DNA of 64,000 bases. It comes from Paludibacteraceae bacterium (GTDB taxonomy: Bacteria; Bacteroidota; Bacteroidia; Bacteroidales; Paludibacteraceae). The notes beneath the pieces are model-generated. The model searched no databases, was not told the origin of the DNA, and saw only the letters and a program-made list of their open reading frames with translations. The stretch is from the NCBI GenBank assembly GCA_016283095.1, contig JAEEMG010000082.1, positions 1 to 64,000 of the forward strand, given 5' to 3'. The position numbers were made by a program, and so were the translations under genes. Shown piece after piece: positions 13,220 through 23,167 of this stretch. Positions within the stretch are counted from its first letter, which is position 1; the number at the start of each line of letters is the position of its first letter.

Positions 13220-13252
13220 TTTGTCTAAATCGGCGAAAATGTGTTAGCTTTG
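13220..13252 (+). promoter_or_regulatory. Candidate promoter TTTG-N21-TAGCTTTG
   Basis: Matches Bacteroidetes consensus just upstream of ATG at 13270. Confidence 0.5.
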
Positions 13253-13269
13253 TGAAAAAATCGAAGAAT

Positions 13270-14733
13270 ATGTTGATGTTGCATGAAGATACATTCCCTT
13301 ATGGAAAAAAACGTTTTGTCGGAAGAAACTTTGAACAGAATCTTCTGAATGAATGTATGTATTCGGAGCAATCTGAGTTTGTTGCAGTCTATGGTAGACG
13401 AAGAGTTGGCAAGACGTTTTTGATTCGCTATGTTTTGGAACGACATTTTTCCTTTTATGCGACGGGACTGCCAGGAGGCTCGTATCGTGAGCAAATCAAC
13501 AATTTCTGTATGGCTATAGTGCAAGGATTCAATGTCGATTATAGGGAGTGCGAAAATTGGATGGAGGTGATGCGTTATTTGGCAGACACCATTACCAACG
13601 ATGTCAACTATAAAAATAGAAAGAAAGTCCTTTTTATTGACGAAATGCCGTGGATGGACACTCCTAAATCCGATTTCCTGATGTCTATAGAATGGTTTTG
13701 GAATGCATATGCGTCGGCCAGAACAGACATCTTCTTGATCGTGTGTGGTTCCGCCACTACATGGATTACAAGCAACATTCTCAGAAACCGGGGAGGCTTG
13801 TATGGCAGACTTACAAACCAAATCTATTTGGAGCCATTTACATTGAGTGAGTGTGCGGAATTCTATGACTTGAAACAGATCTCCATGAGCAGGGAAGAAC
13901 AACTTCAGGCATACATGATTTTTGGTGGGGTCCCATACTATCTGCAATATCTTCGTAAGGATCTAAGTGTGGCTCAGAATGTAGATTTGATGTGTTTTGC
14001 TAAAAAAGGAATCCTTTCGAAAGAGTATGATAATCTTTATCGTTCCATGTTTAAGAATTACTCTTCCCATATAAAGGTAGTGGAGGCGTTGGCAACCAAA
14101 AGTATGGGGATGACAAAGAAAGATCTCTGTGTGAAGACGGGATTGCCTGAGTCTGGAAGCACTACAACTGTATTGCAGGAGTTGGTGGATTGTGGAATCC
14201 TGAATGAATACAATCAGGTTGGTAAGAAAGCAAAAGGCAAGATGTACCAACTGGTGGATTTCTTCACGTTGTTCTACCTTCGTTTTGTGAAGAAGAATCA
14301 AGGGGAAGAGAATTTTTGGACTAAGAATCTAAATACACCGACAGTCAACACTTGGGAAGGATACGCATTTGAGCAAGTTTGTTTCTCCCATCTGCCTCAA
14401 ATAAAAAAAGCTTTGGGTATAGTTGGCATATCCACTAAGGTCTCAAGTTGGAAAAGTTCCGATAAAGAGAATGGAGCACAGATAGATATGGTGATTGAAC
14501 GTTCGGATAAGGTGATTAATATTTGTGAGATAAAATATGCTGGATCACAATACACAATCACTTCAGATTATGCAAATAAACTACGCAACAAACTTGCCTC
14601 TTTTAAAGAAGAAACAAAAACTAAATCTGCTCTCCACCTTACGATGATAACAACTTACGGCTTGAAAAAAAATTCTGAGAACAGTAGTATGGCACAATCA
14701 GAAGTGACATCAGATTGTTTGTTTGTGAAATAA
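13270..14733 (+). CDS. AAA ATPase, DUF234/archaeal-ATPase-like
   Basis: RRRVGKTFLIRYVL Walker A; KKVLFIDEMPWMDT Walker B; C-terminal nuclease-like EICEIKYAG region. Confidence 0.85.
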   Translation: MLMLHEDTFPYGKKRFVGRNFEQNLLNECMYSEQSEFVAVYGRRRVGKTFLIRYVLERHFSFYATGLPGGSYREQINNFCMAIVQGFNVDYRECENWMEVMRYLADTITNDVNYKNRKKVLFIDEMPWMDTPKSDFLMSIEWFWNAYASARTDIFLIVCGSATTWITSNILRNRGGLYGRLTNQIYLEPFTLSECAEFYDLKQISMSREEQLQAYMIFGGVPYYLQYLRKDLSVAQNVDLMCFAKKGILSKEYDNLYRSMFKNYSSHIKVVEALATKSMGMTKKDLCVKTGLPESGSTTTVLQELVDCGILNEYNQVGKKAKGKMYQLVDFFTLFYLRFVKKNQGEENFWTKNLNTPTVNTWEGYAFEQVCFSHLPQIKKALGIVGISTKVSSWKSSDKENGAQIDMVIERSDKVINICEIKYAGSQYTITSDYANKLRNKLASFKEETKTKSALHLTMITTYGLKKNSENSSMAQSEVTSDCLFVK

Positions 14734-14938
14734 TCAGAAACTGTTTATGTTTATTTTTGAGGAATGTTAAGGTCGGAACATCCTAACTTTCCAATCTCTC
14801 TGCGACTTCGTAAGAATGATTATTCAATCAAAAAAATGATATTATTCCATATGATGACTGATTTCAATCTCTTTTTCTCATAAAATTATCTTAAGAACTC
14901 CGAGTCTCTGTGTTTATACTATATGCTAATGATTCGAT

Positions 14939-14963
14939 AGAGACGCGAATCTTTCGCGTCTCT
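14939..14963. terminator. Palindrome AGAGACGCGA-atctt-TCGCGTCTCT between convergent genes
   Basis: 10-bp stem; resembles the REP-like family but with a different core. Confidence 0.6.
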
Positions 14964-14976
14964 GCTTGTTATAGAT

Positions 14977-15660
14977 TTAGTCTTTTATTTCCGCTCCAAT
15001 AGTTGAGTCAAATTTCGCCATTTCTATCGTGTCAACAGCTATTACTTCAACTTCTTCTATGTATCCTACTTCGTTGTCGATGTGGAATTCTCCATTTTTG
15101 ACTAAATCCTTGATGCTGACTCCATCCACCTCTACATCTTTAAGTGCACCGTCGCCATTCTTAATCGAAACCAATGCATATACATGCTTGTTTCTAAATA
15201 AGGCGTCGTTGACGATTTTTTCCGCGATTGGACATTCTTTTTGATTCATCCAAAGCCTGTCGAATGGGTATTTGATTCTGACGTGAGTCATTTCTGATGA
15301 AAAGTAGTCTCTCGTCACTTCAACTTTCAAGGCATTATCTGATATGCTCTGTGATAATGACATTGGCATAGCAAATCCTTCGTCGTCGACTGAAAACTTT
15401 GCATATACTTCTAAGGCATTAATAATGGTCATTGCTTCGTCCTCGTTCTGCATCTCCATGATGTTGTCCTTGAACTGAAAACGTAGGTATTTGCCACGAA
15501 ATGGGTCGTATGGATCATAGCCCTGTAACCTGAATTTATAAATAGTCCCATTCTCTAGAGTGTCGTTGGATCTCAACACCCATAAAAACATGACTATGAA
15601 TTGTGCTAATATAGTGGCTGCAAAGAACCACCATTTTTTATTTATTTTCTGTGATTTCAT
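14977..15660 (-). CDS. GDYXXLXY domain protein
   Basis: YKFRLQGYDPYDPFRGKYLRFQFKDN; partner of DUF2157. Confidence 0.8.
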   Translation of the reverse strand: MKSQKINKKWWFFAATILAQFIVMFLWVLRSNDTLENGTIYKFRLQGYDPYDPFRGKYLRFQFKDNIMEMQNEDEAMTIINALEVYAKFSVDDEGFAMPMSLSQSISDNALKVEVTRDYFSSEMTHVRIKYPFDRLWMNQKECPIAEKIVNDALFRNKHVYALVSIKNGDGALKDVEVDGVSIKDLVKNGEFHIDNEVGYIEEVEVIAVDTIEMAKFDSTIGAEIKD

Positions 15661-17395
15661 CGCCTTTTTTCTTTTTGATGATGTATTTGTTCATTATTAT
15701 CAATGCCACGCCTAAAAGAATTAAAATGAGTCCATAGATGAAGAACGGTAATTCAAAGTGGCTCAGTACGATAAATGCCCATGCTAACAGTGCTATTATG
15801 CTGAAGTTCATTTTCAGCTGGTCGTAGTCTCTAGCACTTGAGTAGAGACAATACACGATGATTGACAATGATGCAAAGCTGATGATGAAACAGTATTTTC
15901 CAAACAAAACAATAATGAATGCGGACAAAATTCCCATCCAAGTCTGCATGTCTGTAAACTTCTTTTTAGTGAAAATAAATGAAGCTAATCCAGTCATCGC
16001 AATGCCAACGATGATTGGAATCAAATATTCCATGGACTCTGCATCATATTTGATCCCTTCATTAGAGTAGTAGAGAATTGTTGGAAAAAACACAAGATAG
16101 AATGCAATTCTGGATAATTTTCTTTTTCTTGTGCTTTTTTCATTCTTGTTGTTAAGGTCATAAATAGCATAGAATATGGATGACATGATAAGCAATAGAC
16201 ATCCAAAGATTTCATTTATAAGATCTAATAAATTTCTGCTAAAATGTATGTAGTTGCTCAATATGATGATTGTCCAGGCGGATAACAACAATATGCTGTA
16301 TTTTAACTGTCTTATGTTGTCGTTTTTATAACTTAAGAATAGACTTCCAGCAATGATTGCTAAGAAGAATAGGCTTGTGATCAACGGATCTTTTCCGCTT
16401 ATCAGAATAATGATGGTTGCTAATACTCCAGCGTATGTTTGCCATTGAAGTTTCTCTTTCTTCATCGTTTTCAATCCGACATACACTAAGATAGGAATCG
16501 TTACGATGACAAGTTTCATATAGTCGGAATTCTCAAATTTATATTCTATTCCTGTTCTGGAGAAAACTAGAAGAGATATGAAGAAAAGTAGGTAGAAATA
16601 TGTTTTCAATATTTTGCCATTACTTTGTATCTTGTCGTTCCCGTTTATCCATTGTTGGAGTATATATAAGTATGATGCGAAGATTGGAATGGCACATCCG
16701 AATGTTTCAGGGTGCATTATCTCAAGTTTTAATATGACCACAAAGATGTAATGAATGATAAATATCAAGAAAATTGGTAACAACCCAATTCGTAAACTGC
16801 ACAAAAAAGATTGCGATTTACGATAGTAGTAATGGTAAAGAAATGCGATATCTGCGAGTAAGATTGCGGATATGGATATAAACATATCAGATTCTAAACA
16901 CGCTAAACAACTAAAAGATATTGAAATTGAAGATAATACAGCAGACTGAAATATGAAAATGAATGGTAGGTTCGCTAAAATCAGCACTAGTATGAACTCT
17001 GATCCATCCAATTGTACTTGATAAATTTGGTTGATGAGGGAGACACTTGAGGTGAATCCTGCGGCATGTAAAACGGCCATGGATTCAGTCCAACTCTTGC
17101 TGTCTGCTTTGTTCTTCAATGTATAGTAACATCCGAATGATGTTGCCAACCATGGAATTAATCCGATGATCAGACGAAGGAAAAAAGGCAAGTAATCCCA
17201 ATTGTAGGCAATCATGGAAATCATTCCGAATCCGACAAGAATAGCTGCCACAACACTTATTGTGGTTGTGACGTTGATGTTGGATAAGTTTATTCTCCTT
17301 TCCCTTGTCTGATAATAGTTGGAAATCCTGTCTGCGGTCTGTTGGTCGATAATTTTATTATCCACTAATTCCCTGATGTCTTTTTTTATGCTCAT
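15638..17395 (-). CDS. DUF2157 multi-TM membrane protein
   Basis: LVDNKIIDQQTADRISNYYQ N-terminus, many TM segments; overlaps the GDYXXLXY start by 23 bp. Confidence 0.8.
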   Translation of the reverse strand: MSIKKDIRELVDNKIIDQQTADRISNYYQTRERRINLSNINVTTTISVVAAILVGFGMISMIAYNWDYLPFFLRLIIGLIPWLATSFGCYYTLKNKADSKSWTESMAVLHAAGFTSSVSLINQIYQVQLDGSEFILVLILANLPFIFIFQSAVLSSISISFSCLACLESDMFISISAILLADIAFLYHYYYRKSQSFLCSLRIGLLPIFLIFIIHYIFVVILKLEIMHPETFGCAIPIFASYLYILQQWINGNDKIQSNGKILKTYFYLLFFISLLVFSRTGIEYKFENSDYMKLVIVTIPILVYVGLKTMKKEKLQWQTYAGVLATIIILISGKDPLITSLFFLAIIAGSLFLSYKNDNIRQLKYSILLLSAWTIIILSNYIHFSRNLLDLINEIFGCLLLIMSSIFYAIYDLNNKNEKSTRKRKLSRIAFYLVFFPTILYYSNEGIKYDAESMEYLIPIIVGIAMTGLASFIFTKKKFTDMQTWMGILSAFIIVLFGKYCFIISFASLSIIVYCLYSSARDYDQLKMNFSIIALLAWAFIVLSHFELPFFIYGLILILLGVALIIMNKYIIKKKKGDEITENK

Positions 17396-17507
17396 AGATT
17401 TCTTATTCTTCGGTTACCATCTGTTTCTAATAATTTTGACTTGATGCAAAATTAAGTAAAATATTTATTATTATCTTTGTGTATATTTAATTTAGGAAAA
17501 CTGGGAT

Positions 17508-18470
17508 ATGAAAAAATACTCGCACGCTTGGCTAGCTTTTATGGCTATAAAGAGACTTGAAGTGATCGCTACTACTACTGATGATGCAGTTGTGAAAGGT
17601 GTGTCGGATGATGTGCGTCAACATGCTAAAACTTTGTGGAAATGGTTTAAAAACTACCGTGATTTTGTGATCGAGGGTGCGTGGTATCCTGACGATGTAT
17701 TCAAAGATATGAGCACCAGCCATATTGTGAAATTCGAGCCTGGTGGCAATTATACGGAGTTTCGCAATATGCCGAGCACTCACACCATCAGCTCTATGAT
17801 GAAGAAATCTTCACCTCTTTACGGAAAATCATATTCTATAGTGAAGGGTAACTGTGCCGACCGTTGCGAGTCTATCGCCCACAGCATCGTCGACAATTTT
17901 AAGATGCTGCAGAAGGAAGACCGTGGATGTCCGATAACTACCACCAACAACCATATTGCGATGCGTTTTTTCATCCTCAGCCATTATGTCGCCGACTGTC
18001 ACATGCCGTTCCATTGCGACAACCGCCCGTTTAGCGATGAGAAGGGTATGCATGGCATAATAGAGAAGAAGTGGGAAGATCAAATAAAAAAGTCTTATAA
18101 AATCGACACTGATAACAACCGTTTCTTTTACGACCCTGATGGCTATCCGTTGCCATTGAAGGAGTCTCCTTTTTTGGAAGACGTGAAGAATGAGATTACA
18201 AAACGTCAGTATGTCCATGGATGGGGAAACGGGAACTCCAGCACATGGGATTATATGAGCGGGGTGTCGCAACATTCATATTTGTTCTCTCGTTTCTTGG
18301 TGCCAGAATCTTTTACCACTGACCAGAATTTCAATGATTTCACGAAGTTCACAGAATGGGGCGGAAATTTCGACTTCTACAACAAAATGATATTCGCCGA
18401 CGCAATTGATTCCATCGCCCGTATCTGGCTACATGTGTGGATCAAATACAGAAGCTGGTTGAAGGAATAA
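17508..18470 (+). CDS. Zinc-dependent phospholipase C / S1-P1 nuclease-like protein
   Basis: HAWLAFMAIKRL N-terminus and HYVADCHMPFHCDNRP metal-binding motif. Confidence 0.65.
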   Translation: MKKYSHAWLAFMAIKRLEVIATTTDDAVVKGVSDDVRQHAKTLWKWFKNYRDFVIEGAWYPDDVFKDMSTSHIVKFEPGGNYTEFRNMPSTHTISSMMKKSSPLYGKSYSIVKGNCADRCESIAHSIVDNFKMLQKEDRGCPITTTNNHIAMRFFILSHYVADCHMPFHCDNRPFSDEKGMHGIIEKKWEDQIKKSYKIDTDNNRFFYDPDGYPLPLKESPFLEDVKNEITKRQYVHGWGNGNSSTWDYMSGVSQHSYLFSRFLVPESFTTDQNFNDFTKFTEWGGNFDFYNKMIFADAIDSIARIWLHVWIKYRSWLKE

Positions 18471-18473
18471 CTT

Positions 18474-18560
18474 GTAGAGACGCACGGATGTGCGTCTCAG
18501 GAACGGACATGTGTCCCTTTTGAATAAACGGATGTGCATCTCACTGATATGCACGTCCTT
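18474..18560. repeat. REP-like palindrome cluster (GTAGAGACGCACGGATGTGCGTCTC plus degenerate copies)
   Basis: Palindrome plus two decayed half copies ACGGACATGTGTCC and GATGTGCATCTC..GATATGCACGTCC. Confidence 0.75.
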
Positions 18561-18714
18561 TTTTTATGTGCATATATCAATAGGGTATACATGATGTCAT
18601 TGATTTTCATTCGAGAAGAATCTCTATCTGTCTGTTTCATGAAAAATTAATACGTTTTTACATAGTCCCACTCTTTATTTTGTTATATTTGCGTGTCGAA
18701 CTAATTTAAAATAT

Positions 18715-21183
18715 ATGCTGAAAAAACAAATATTTTCCCTTTTGCTTTTAATTGTTACCTGTTTTGTGACGCAGAACCTTTTTGCGGACACACTGACCGT
18801 CAATTCGACGATCGAGAAGGTGACTGTATATAAACAGGGGGCTTTGGTGAGCCGTAAAGCACATGTGAAAATACCTGCCGGTGTGACGGTGGTGAAGGTG
18901 CCTATGCTCAGCCCTATGTTCAATCAGAAATCGATTCAGGTCGGGGTGACCAATGCCGATATCTCTTTGGGTAAGGTAGATTTGGAGATGGAGATGCCTA
19001 ACCGTGATTCCGTCGCAAAGATTAATGATTCGCTCGTGAAGCGGACAAAGATTCTCACCGATTCTATCGATTTGATACATTCCTACAAAAATGTGCTGGA
19101 TCATGAACGTGTTATTCTGTTGGAAAATAACAATATCGGTGGCGATAAAGGGTTCGACGCGGATAGGTTGAGCGACGTCGCTGCTTTCCTACGTAAGGAT
19201 CTATCTGAGATTGTCGACCTCCAACTTGGCTATGACCAATGCCAGAAACGTTTGGATCTGGAGAAGCGGAACCTTAGTCAGCAGATCAAACTTTTGGATG
19301 AGAGGTCAATGATCCCTAAGGCTGCACTCTACGTCACTTTGGTCGCAAAGTCGTCGGCTGAGACAATCCTTGATTTCTCTTATGTCGTGGATCAGGCGAA
19401 GTGGACTCCTTTCTATGAGTTGCGTATATCGGAGAATTCTCCATCAATCAATGTCACAAAGAAGGTGATGGTTAACCAAAAGTCAAAGGAGGATTGGAAC
19501 GACGTGAAGATGACCGTCACCACAACTAATCCTTCCAACAACAATGCACGTCCTGAATTGAAACGCTACACTCTTCCTAAGAGCTACAGCGGATCTTCTT
19601 CTGCGTCGACGGAAAGGAAGATGGTGAAGGTGATGGGTACGGTGCGTGATAATCGAGGCAGTATTGACGGTGTTTTGGTGAATTGCTTAAGCGCGAATGT
19701 CTCAGCACAAACTGACGCTTCTGGTTTCTACGAAATATTGGTTCCTGAAAACAGCAGTTTGAAATTCACTCATTCCAGCCATAAGACAGTGGACAAGAGT
19801 GTACGTGGCGACAATGTCGTGATGATGAATGTCGTTATGGACGAGGATGCTTCCGCCATCTATGGAAATAATGTGAGAATAAAAGGTGTGGTGAGAGATG
19901 CGATGGAACCTCTTCCTTTTGCGAATGTTGTTGTAAAAGGCACATCAACAGGCACAAACACTGATATGGATGGAAACTATGAGATTGTTGTGCCGTTGGG
20001 TGCTGTGTTGGAATTCTCGTATGCTGGATATGAGACTCAAACTAGAAAAATCACGAATAAGACATCTTCTATTTTGAATGTGACTTTGAGTGGAGAGATG
20101 TTGAACGAAACTGTTGTGGCTGGATATGGAGTTCAAAAGAAGAGTGATGTTACAGGTGCGGTATGCTCTCTAAGCGAGGAAAAACTTAAGAAAGCGACGT
20201 TTGCTTCAATTGACGAGGCTATGGCAGGTCGGGTTTCAGGAGTCGCTGTCAGTAGCTCTTCTGATAAGCCTATACGTGTGCGTGGAGTATCTTCGTTGAA
20301 GCCTATACGTGTGCGTGGAGTATCTTCGTTGTCTGGTGCCGAACCATTGTATATTGTCGACGGAGTGCCAATGGGTGATGGCACTTCAAATCCGTTGGCT
20401 TCAATCAATCCAGAGGATATCTTAGATATGGAGGTCTTGAAAGATGCTTCAGCAACATCTATTTATGGATCACGAGCAAGCAGTGGAGTAGTGATATTGG
20501 TCACTACAAAAAAAGGAGCTGTAGGTTCAGATTTATATTTGTCTAAATTCTCCAAACTGCAGGATTACACGGCAGAATCCACTACGCTTAACTCAATTCC
20601 GTCGGACGGATCAGAACATGAGGCGACGTTGAGCAAACTGAGCATTCCTGTAAAGTTCAGCTATTATGCTGCTCCTAAGATCACTCCAAACGTCTACATG
20701 CTTGCTGAGGTGCCTAATTGGCGCGACTATGAGTTGCAGAAGGGTAAACTACGTGTTTTCTTGAATAATACCTACGTCGGAGACTCTTATTGGACTCCGA
20801 TAGAGATTCAAGACACTCTGCATTTTTCAGTTGGCATTGAAAAGAACATAGGTGTGGAGCGTATTTTGAAGGTTACTAAAGAACGTAATAATCTTTTGAG
20901 AACATCAAAGAAAGTGACACGAAACTGGTTGATCGTTGTGAAGAACAACAAGGAGACAGCTGTGGACGTAGTTGTTGAGGATCAGATTCCTGTTTCTACA
21001 AAATCGGATGTGAAGGTTAATCTGTTGGAGTCGAGTGGTGCGGTTGTGATTGGAAATGAGGGCAGACTAAAGTGGAATCTTCATCTAGCTCCTGGAGAAA
21101 AACGTGAACTGAATGTAAACTATGAGGTGACTGTAAAAGATGAGTATCTTTTTGAGAAACTGATGAAAGACGATAATTTATAA
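18715..21183 (+). CDS. DUF4139 (MuiA-like) protein with inserted carboxypeptidase-regulatory-like and TonB plug/SusC-signature domains
   Basis: N-terminal TVNSTIEKVTVYKQGALVSRKA and C-terminal DUF4139 core; internal VVKGTSTGTNTDMDGNYEI and LYIVDGVPMGDG..INPEDILDMEVLKDASATSIYGSRASSGVVILVTTKKG. Confidence 0.88.
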   Translation: MLKKQIFSLLLLIVTCFVTQNLFADTLTVNSTIEKVTVYKQGALVSRKAHVKIPAGVTVVKVPMLSPMFNQKSIQVGVTNADISLGKVDLEMEMPNRDSVAKINDSLVKRTKILTDSIDLIHSYKNVLDHERVILLENNNIGGDKGFDADRLSDVAAFLRKDLSEIVDLQLGYDQCQKRLDLEKRNLSQQIKLLDERSMIPKAALYVTLVAKSSAETILDFSYVVDQAKWTPFYELRISENSPSINVTKKVMVNQKSKEDWNDVKMTVTTTNPSNNNARPELKRYTLPKSYSGSSSASTERKMVKVMGTVRDNRGSIDGVLVNCLSANVSAQTDASGFYEILVPENSSLKFTHSSHKTVDKSVRGDNVVMMNVVMDEDASAIYGNNVRIKGVVRDAMEPLPFANVVVKGTSTGTNTDMDGNYEIVVPLGAVLEFSYAGYETQTRKITNKTSSILNVTLSGEMLNETVVAGYGVQKKSDVTGAVCSLSEEKLKKATFASIDEAMAGRVSGVAVSSSSDKPIRVRGVSSLKPIRVRGVSSLSGAEPLYIVDGVPMGDGTSNPLASINPEDILDMEVLKDASATSIYGSRASSGVVILVTTKKGAVGSDLYLSKFSKLQDYTAESTTLNSIPSDGSEHEATLSKLSIPVKFSYYAAPKITPNVYMLAEVPNWRDYELQKGKLRVFLNNTYVGDSYWTPIEIQDTLHFSVGIEKNIGVERILKVTKERNNLLRTSKKVTRNWLIVVKNNKETAVDVVVEDQIPVSTKSDVKVNLLESSGAVVIGNEGRLKWNLHLAPGEKRELNVNYEVTVKDEYLFEKLMKDDNL
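20266..20331 (+). repeat. Tandem duplication, 2 x 33 bp
   Basis: AAGCCTATACGTGTGCGTGGAGTATCTTCGTTG twice, exact; encodes KPIRVRGVSSL x2. Confidence 0.98.
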
Positions 21184-21201
21184 ACTGTGAATACGATATA
21201 T

Positions 21202-23061
21202 ATGAAACTTCAAACTATATTGACAGGTTGCCTCTCTTTAGGCATAATGACAGCATCTGCTGCCCCTGTGGAGACGCAGTCGAAAATCAATGAGGTGATG
21301 GTGTATGCCACGGGTGCCATGGTGACGCGCACTGCTAAAGTGAATGTCAAGAGTGGGGTGACGGAGGTGAAAATCCCGTTGCTGACTCCTTTGTTGGAAC
21401 AGAATTCCGTGCAGGTCGGTGTGAAGGGAGGAAATGTGGTACTTTCCTCAATTAGTTATGACGTGGAGGTGCCCGGACAGAAACAGATAGGCAATGAGGT
21501 GGCAACATTGACGAAAAGAGCAAATGTATTGCGTGATTCAATTGATATGTTGCAGGGTAAGAGCGAGGTGCTTGACAGGGAGCGTGACTTGGTGTTGAAA
21601 AGCAATAATATTGGTGGTGACAATGGCTTTACCGCTCCTACATTGCAGGGCGTGGCATCATACGTGCGTAACGACTTGAATGAGATCATCAAACTGCAGT
21701 ATGGCTACCAGAAGCAGATGAAAAAATATCAGGATGAACTCACGTTGAATGAGCAGAAGGTGAATTTGCTGTATGACAAACAGATGGAGCCAATGAGTTT
21801 TCTTCTGGTCAAACTGGAGTCGCCGACTGCCTCAAATTGTGATTTGGAGATCAACTATTTTGTGAAGAATGCGGCGTGGATGCCATTCTACGAGGCTCGT
21901 ATCGCAAGGAATGACACCAAACTTCATTTGGTGCAGAAGGCATACGTAAGCCAGGCCACAAAAGAGAAGTGGAATAATGTACAGGTGAAACTTTCCCAGA
22001 ATGATCCGAGTGTGAGCAATGAGAAACCGGAATTGGGCAGATACGTCGTCCCTGACGGCAGATATTATGAAAGACCAACCCATACTAATGACAATGGTAA
22101 TCCATATGTGAAGGTGATGGGTGTGGTGCGTGATTGGAGAGGTCCGTTGAAGGGGGCTTTGATCACTTGTGACGACGATGATCGCAAGACACAGTCGGAT
22201 GAGAATGGTTACTATGAGTTGCTGGTCCCAGTCAACAATGATGTCAAATTCAGTTACTCAGGATACCGTTCTACATCCTGCAAGGCAAAAGGACAGAACG
22301 TGATGATCAGAAACGTGCGTATGGAGAGCGGATCATCAAAGATCAGCGATTCTAATATCGATAAGCATTTTGTAAATTATATCGGACAGCACAGAGTGAG
22401 CCTTGCAAAGTCAGCCATGAGCAGTGATATGGAATCTAATATACCGCAGATGGTCATCCGCAATTCCGTCGCAACAATCGGAGGAAAGAATACTATCCCT
22501 GACGACGGTGCTGATCATGAGGTTGTGGTGAAGGATATGTCTGTCGACGCGGAGTATAACTATTATGCGGTGCCTAAATTGTCGAAGGATGTCTATTTGG
22601 TGGCATCTATTCCTAATTGGAAACGCTTGGATCTGCTCGACGGTACTGTTAAACTATTCTTGAACAATATGTATATGGGCGAGAGCTTCATCAATGCCCG
22701 TCAGACAGAAGACACGTTGAATCTGTCAATCGGAAAAGATAAGGATCTTGCTGTCGACAGAAAGGATATGCGTACATACTCGTCGAAGAATCTGATCAAG
22801 ACATCCGACAAGGTGGAGCGTGAATGGATGATCACAGTGAAAAACAATAAGACGGAGTCTGTTAAGGTGACGGTGGAGGATCAGTTCCCTGTCTCTACAA
22901 TGGATGATATCAAGGTCGTTTTGGTTGACAATGGTGGAGCTGAGGTAGACGAGAAGGAGGGTAAGCTTACTTGGAAACTTAATCTGAAACCTGGAGAAAA
23001 GAAAGAGTTGAAATTCTCTTATTCAGTGAAATCGAAGAGATCGAATATCACTGTGGAATGA
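21202..23061 (+). CDS. DUF4139 domain protein, paralog of preceding gene without plug
   Basis: INEVMVYATGAMVTRTAKVNVKSGVTEVKIPLL; same overall fold; ATG at 21202 preferred over GTG 21187. Confidence 0.88.
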   Translation: MKLQTILTGCLSLGIMTASAAPVETQSKINEVMVYATGAMVTRTAKVNVKSGVTEVKIPLLTPLLEQNSVQVGVKGGNVVLSSISYDVEVPGQKQIGNEVATLTKRANVLRDSIDMLQGKSEVLDRERDLVLKSNNIGGDNGFTAPTLQGVASYVRNDLNEIIKLQYGYQKQMKKYQDELTLNEQKVNLLYDKQMEPMSFLLVKLESPTASNCDLEINYFVKNAAWMPFYEARIARNDTKLHLVQKAYVSQATKEKWNNVQVKLSQNDPSVSNEKPELGRYVVPDGRYYERPTHTNDNGNPYVKVMGVVRDWRGPLKGALITCDDDDRKTQSDENGYYELLVPVNNDVKFSYSGYRSTSCKAKGQNVMIRNVRMESGSSKISDSNIDKHFVNYIGQHRVSLAKSAMSSDMESNIPQMVIRNSVATIGGKNTIPDDGADHEVVVKDMSVDAEYNYYAVPKLSKDVYLVASIPNWKRLDLLDGTVKLFLNNMYMGESFINARQTEDTLNLSIGKDKDLAVDRKDMRTYSSKNLIKTSDKVEREWMITVKNNKTESVKVTVEDQFPVSTMDDIKVVLVDNGGAEVDEKEGKLTWKLNLKPGEKKELKFSYSVKSKRSNITVE

Positions 23062-23082
23062 TAAAAAATCGGAATTGTAAAT

Positions 23083-23124
23083 GTAAAAATGCCGTGGCGA
23101 AGATTTTCACCACGGCATTTTTAC
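23083..23124. terminator. Bidirectional terminator between convergent genes
   Basis: GTAAAAATGCCGTGG-N12-CCACGGCATTTTTAC 15-bp perfect stem. Confidence 0.9.
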
Positions 23125-23140
23125 ACGCATATTCTGAATT

Positions 23141-23156
23141 GCACGGACGTCCGTGC
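23141..23156. repeat. REP-like core palindrome GCACGGACGTCCGTGC
   Basis: Perfect 16-nt palindrome. Confidence 0.7.
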
Positions 23157-23167
23157 CTGGGTTAATG

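Noticed and set aside
13225-13947. 240-aa minus-strand ORF
   Set aside because: Antisense to the AAA ATPase with clear Walker motifs; no recognisable domain.
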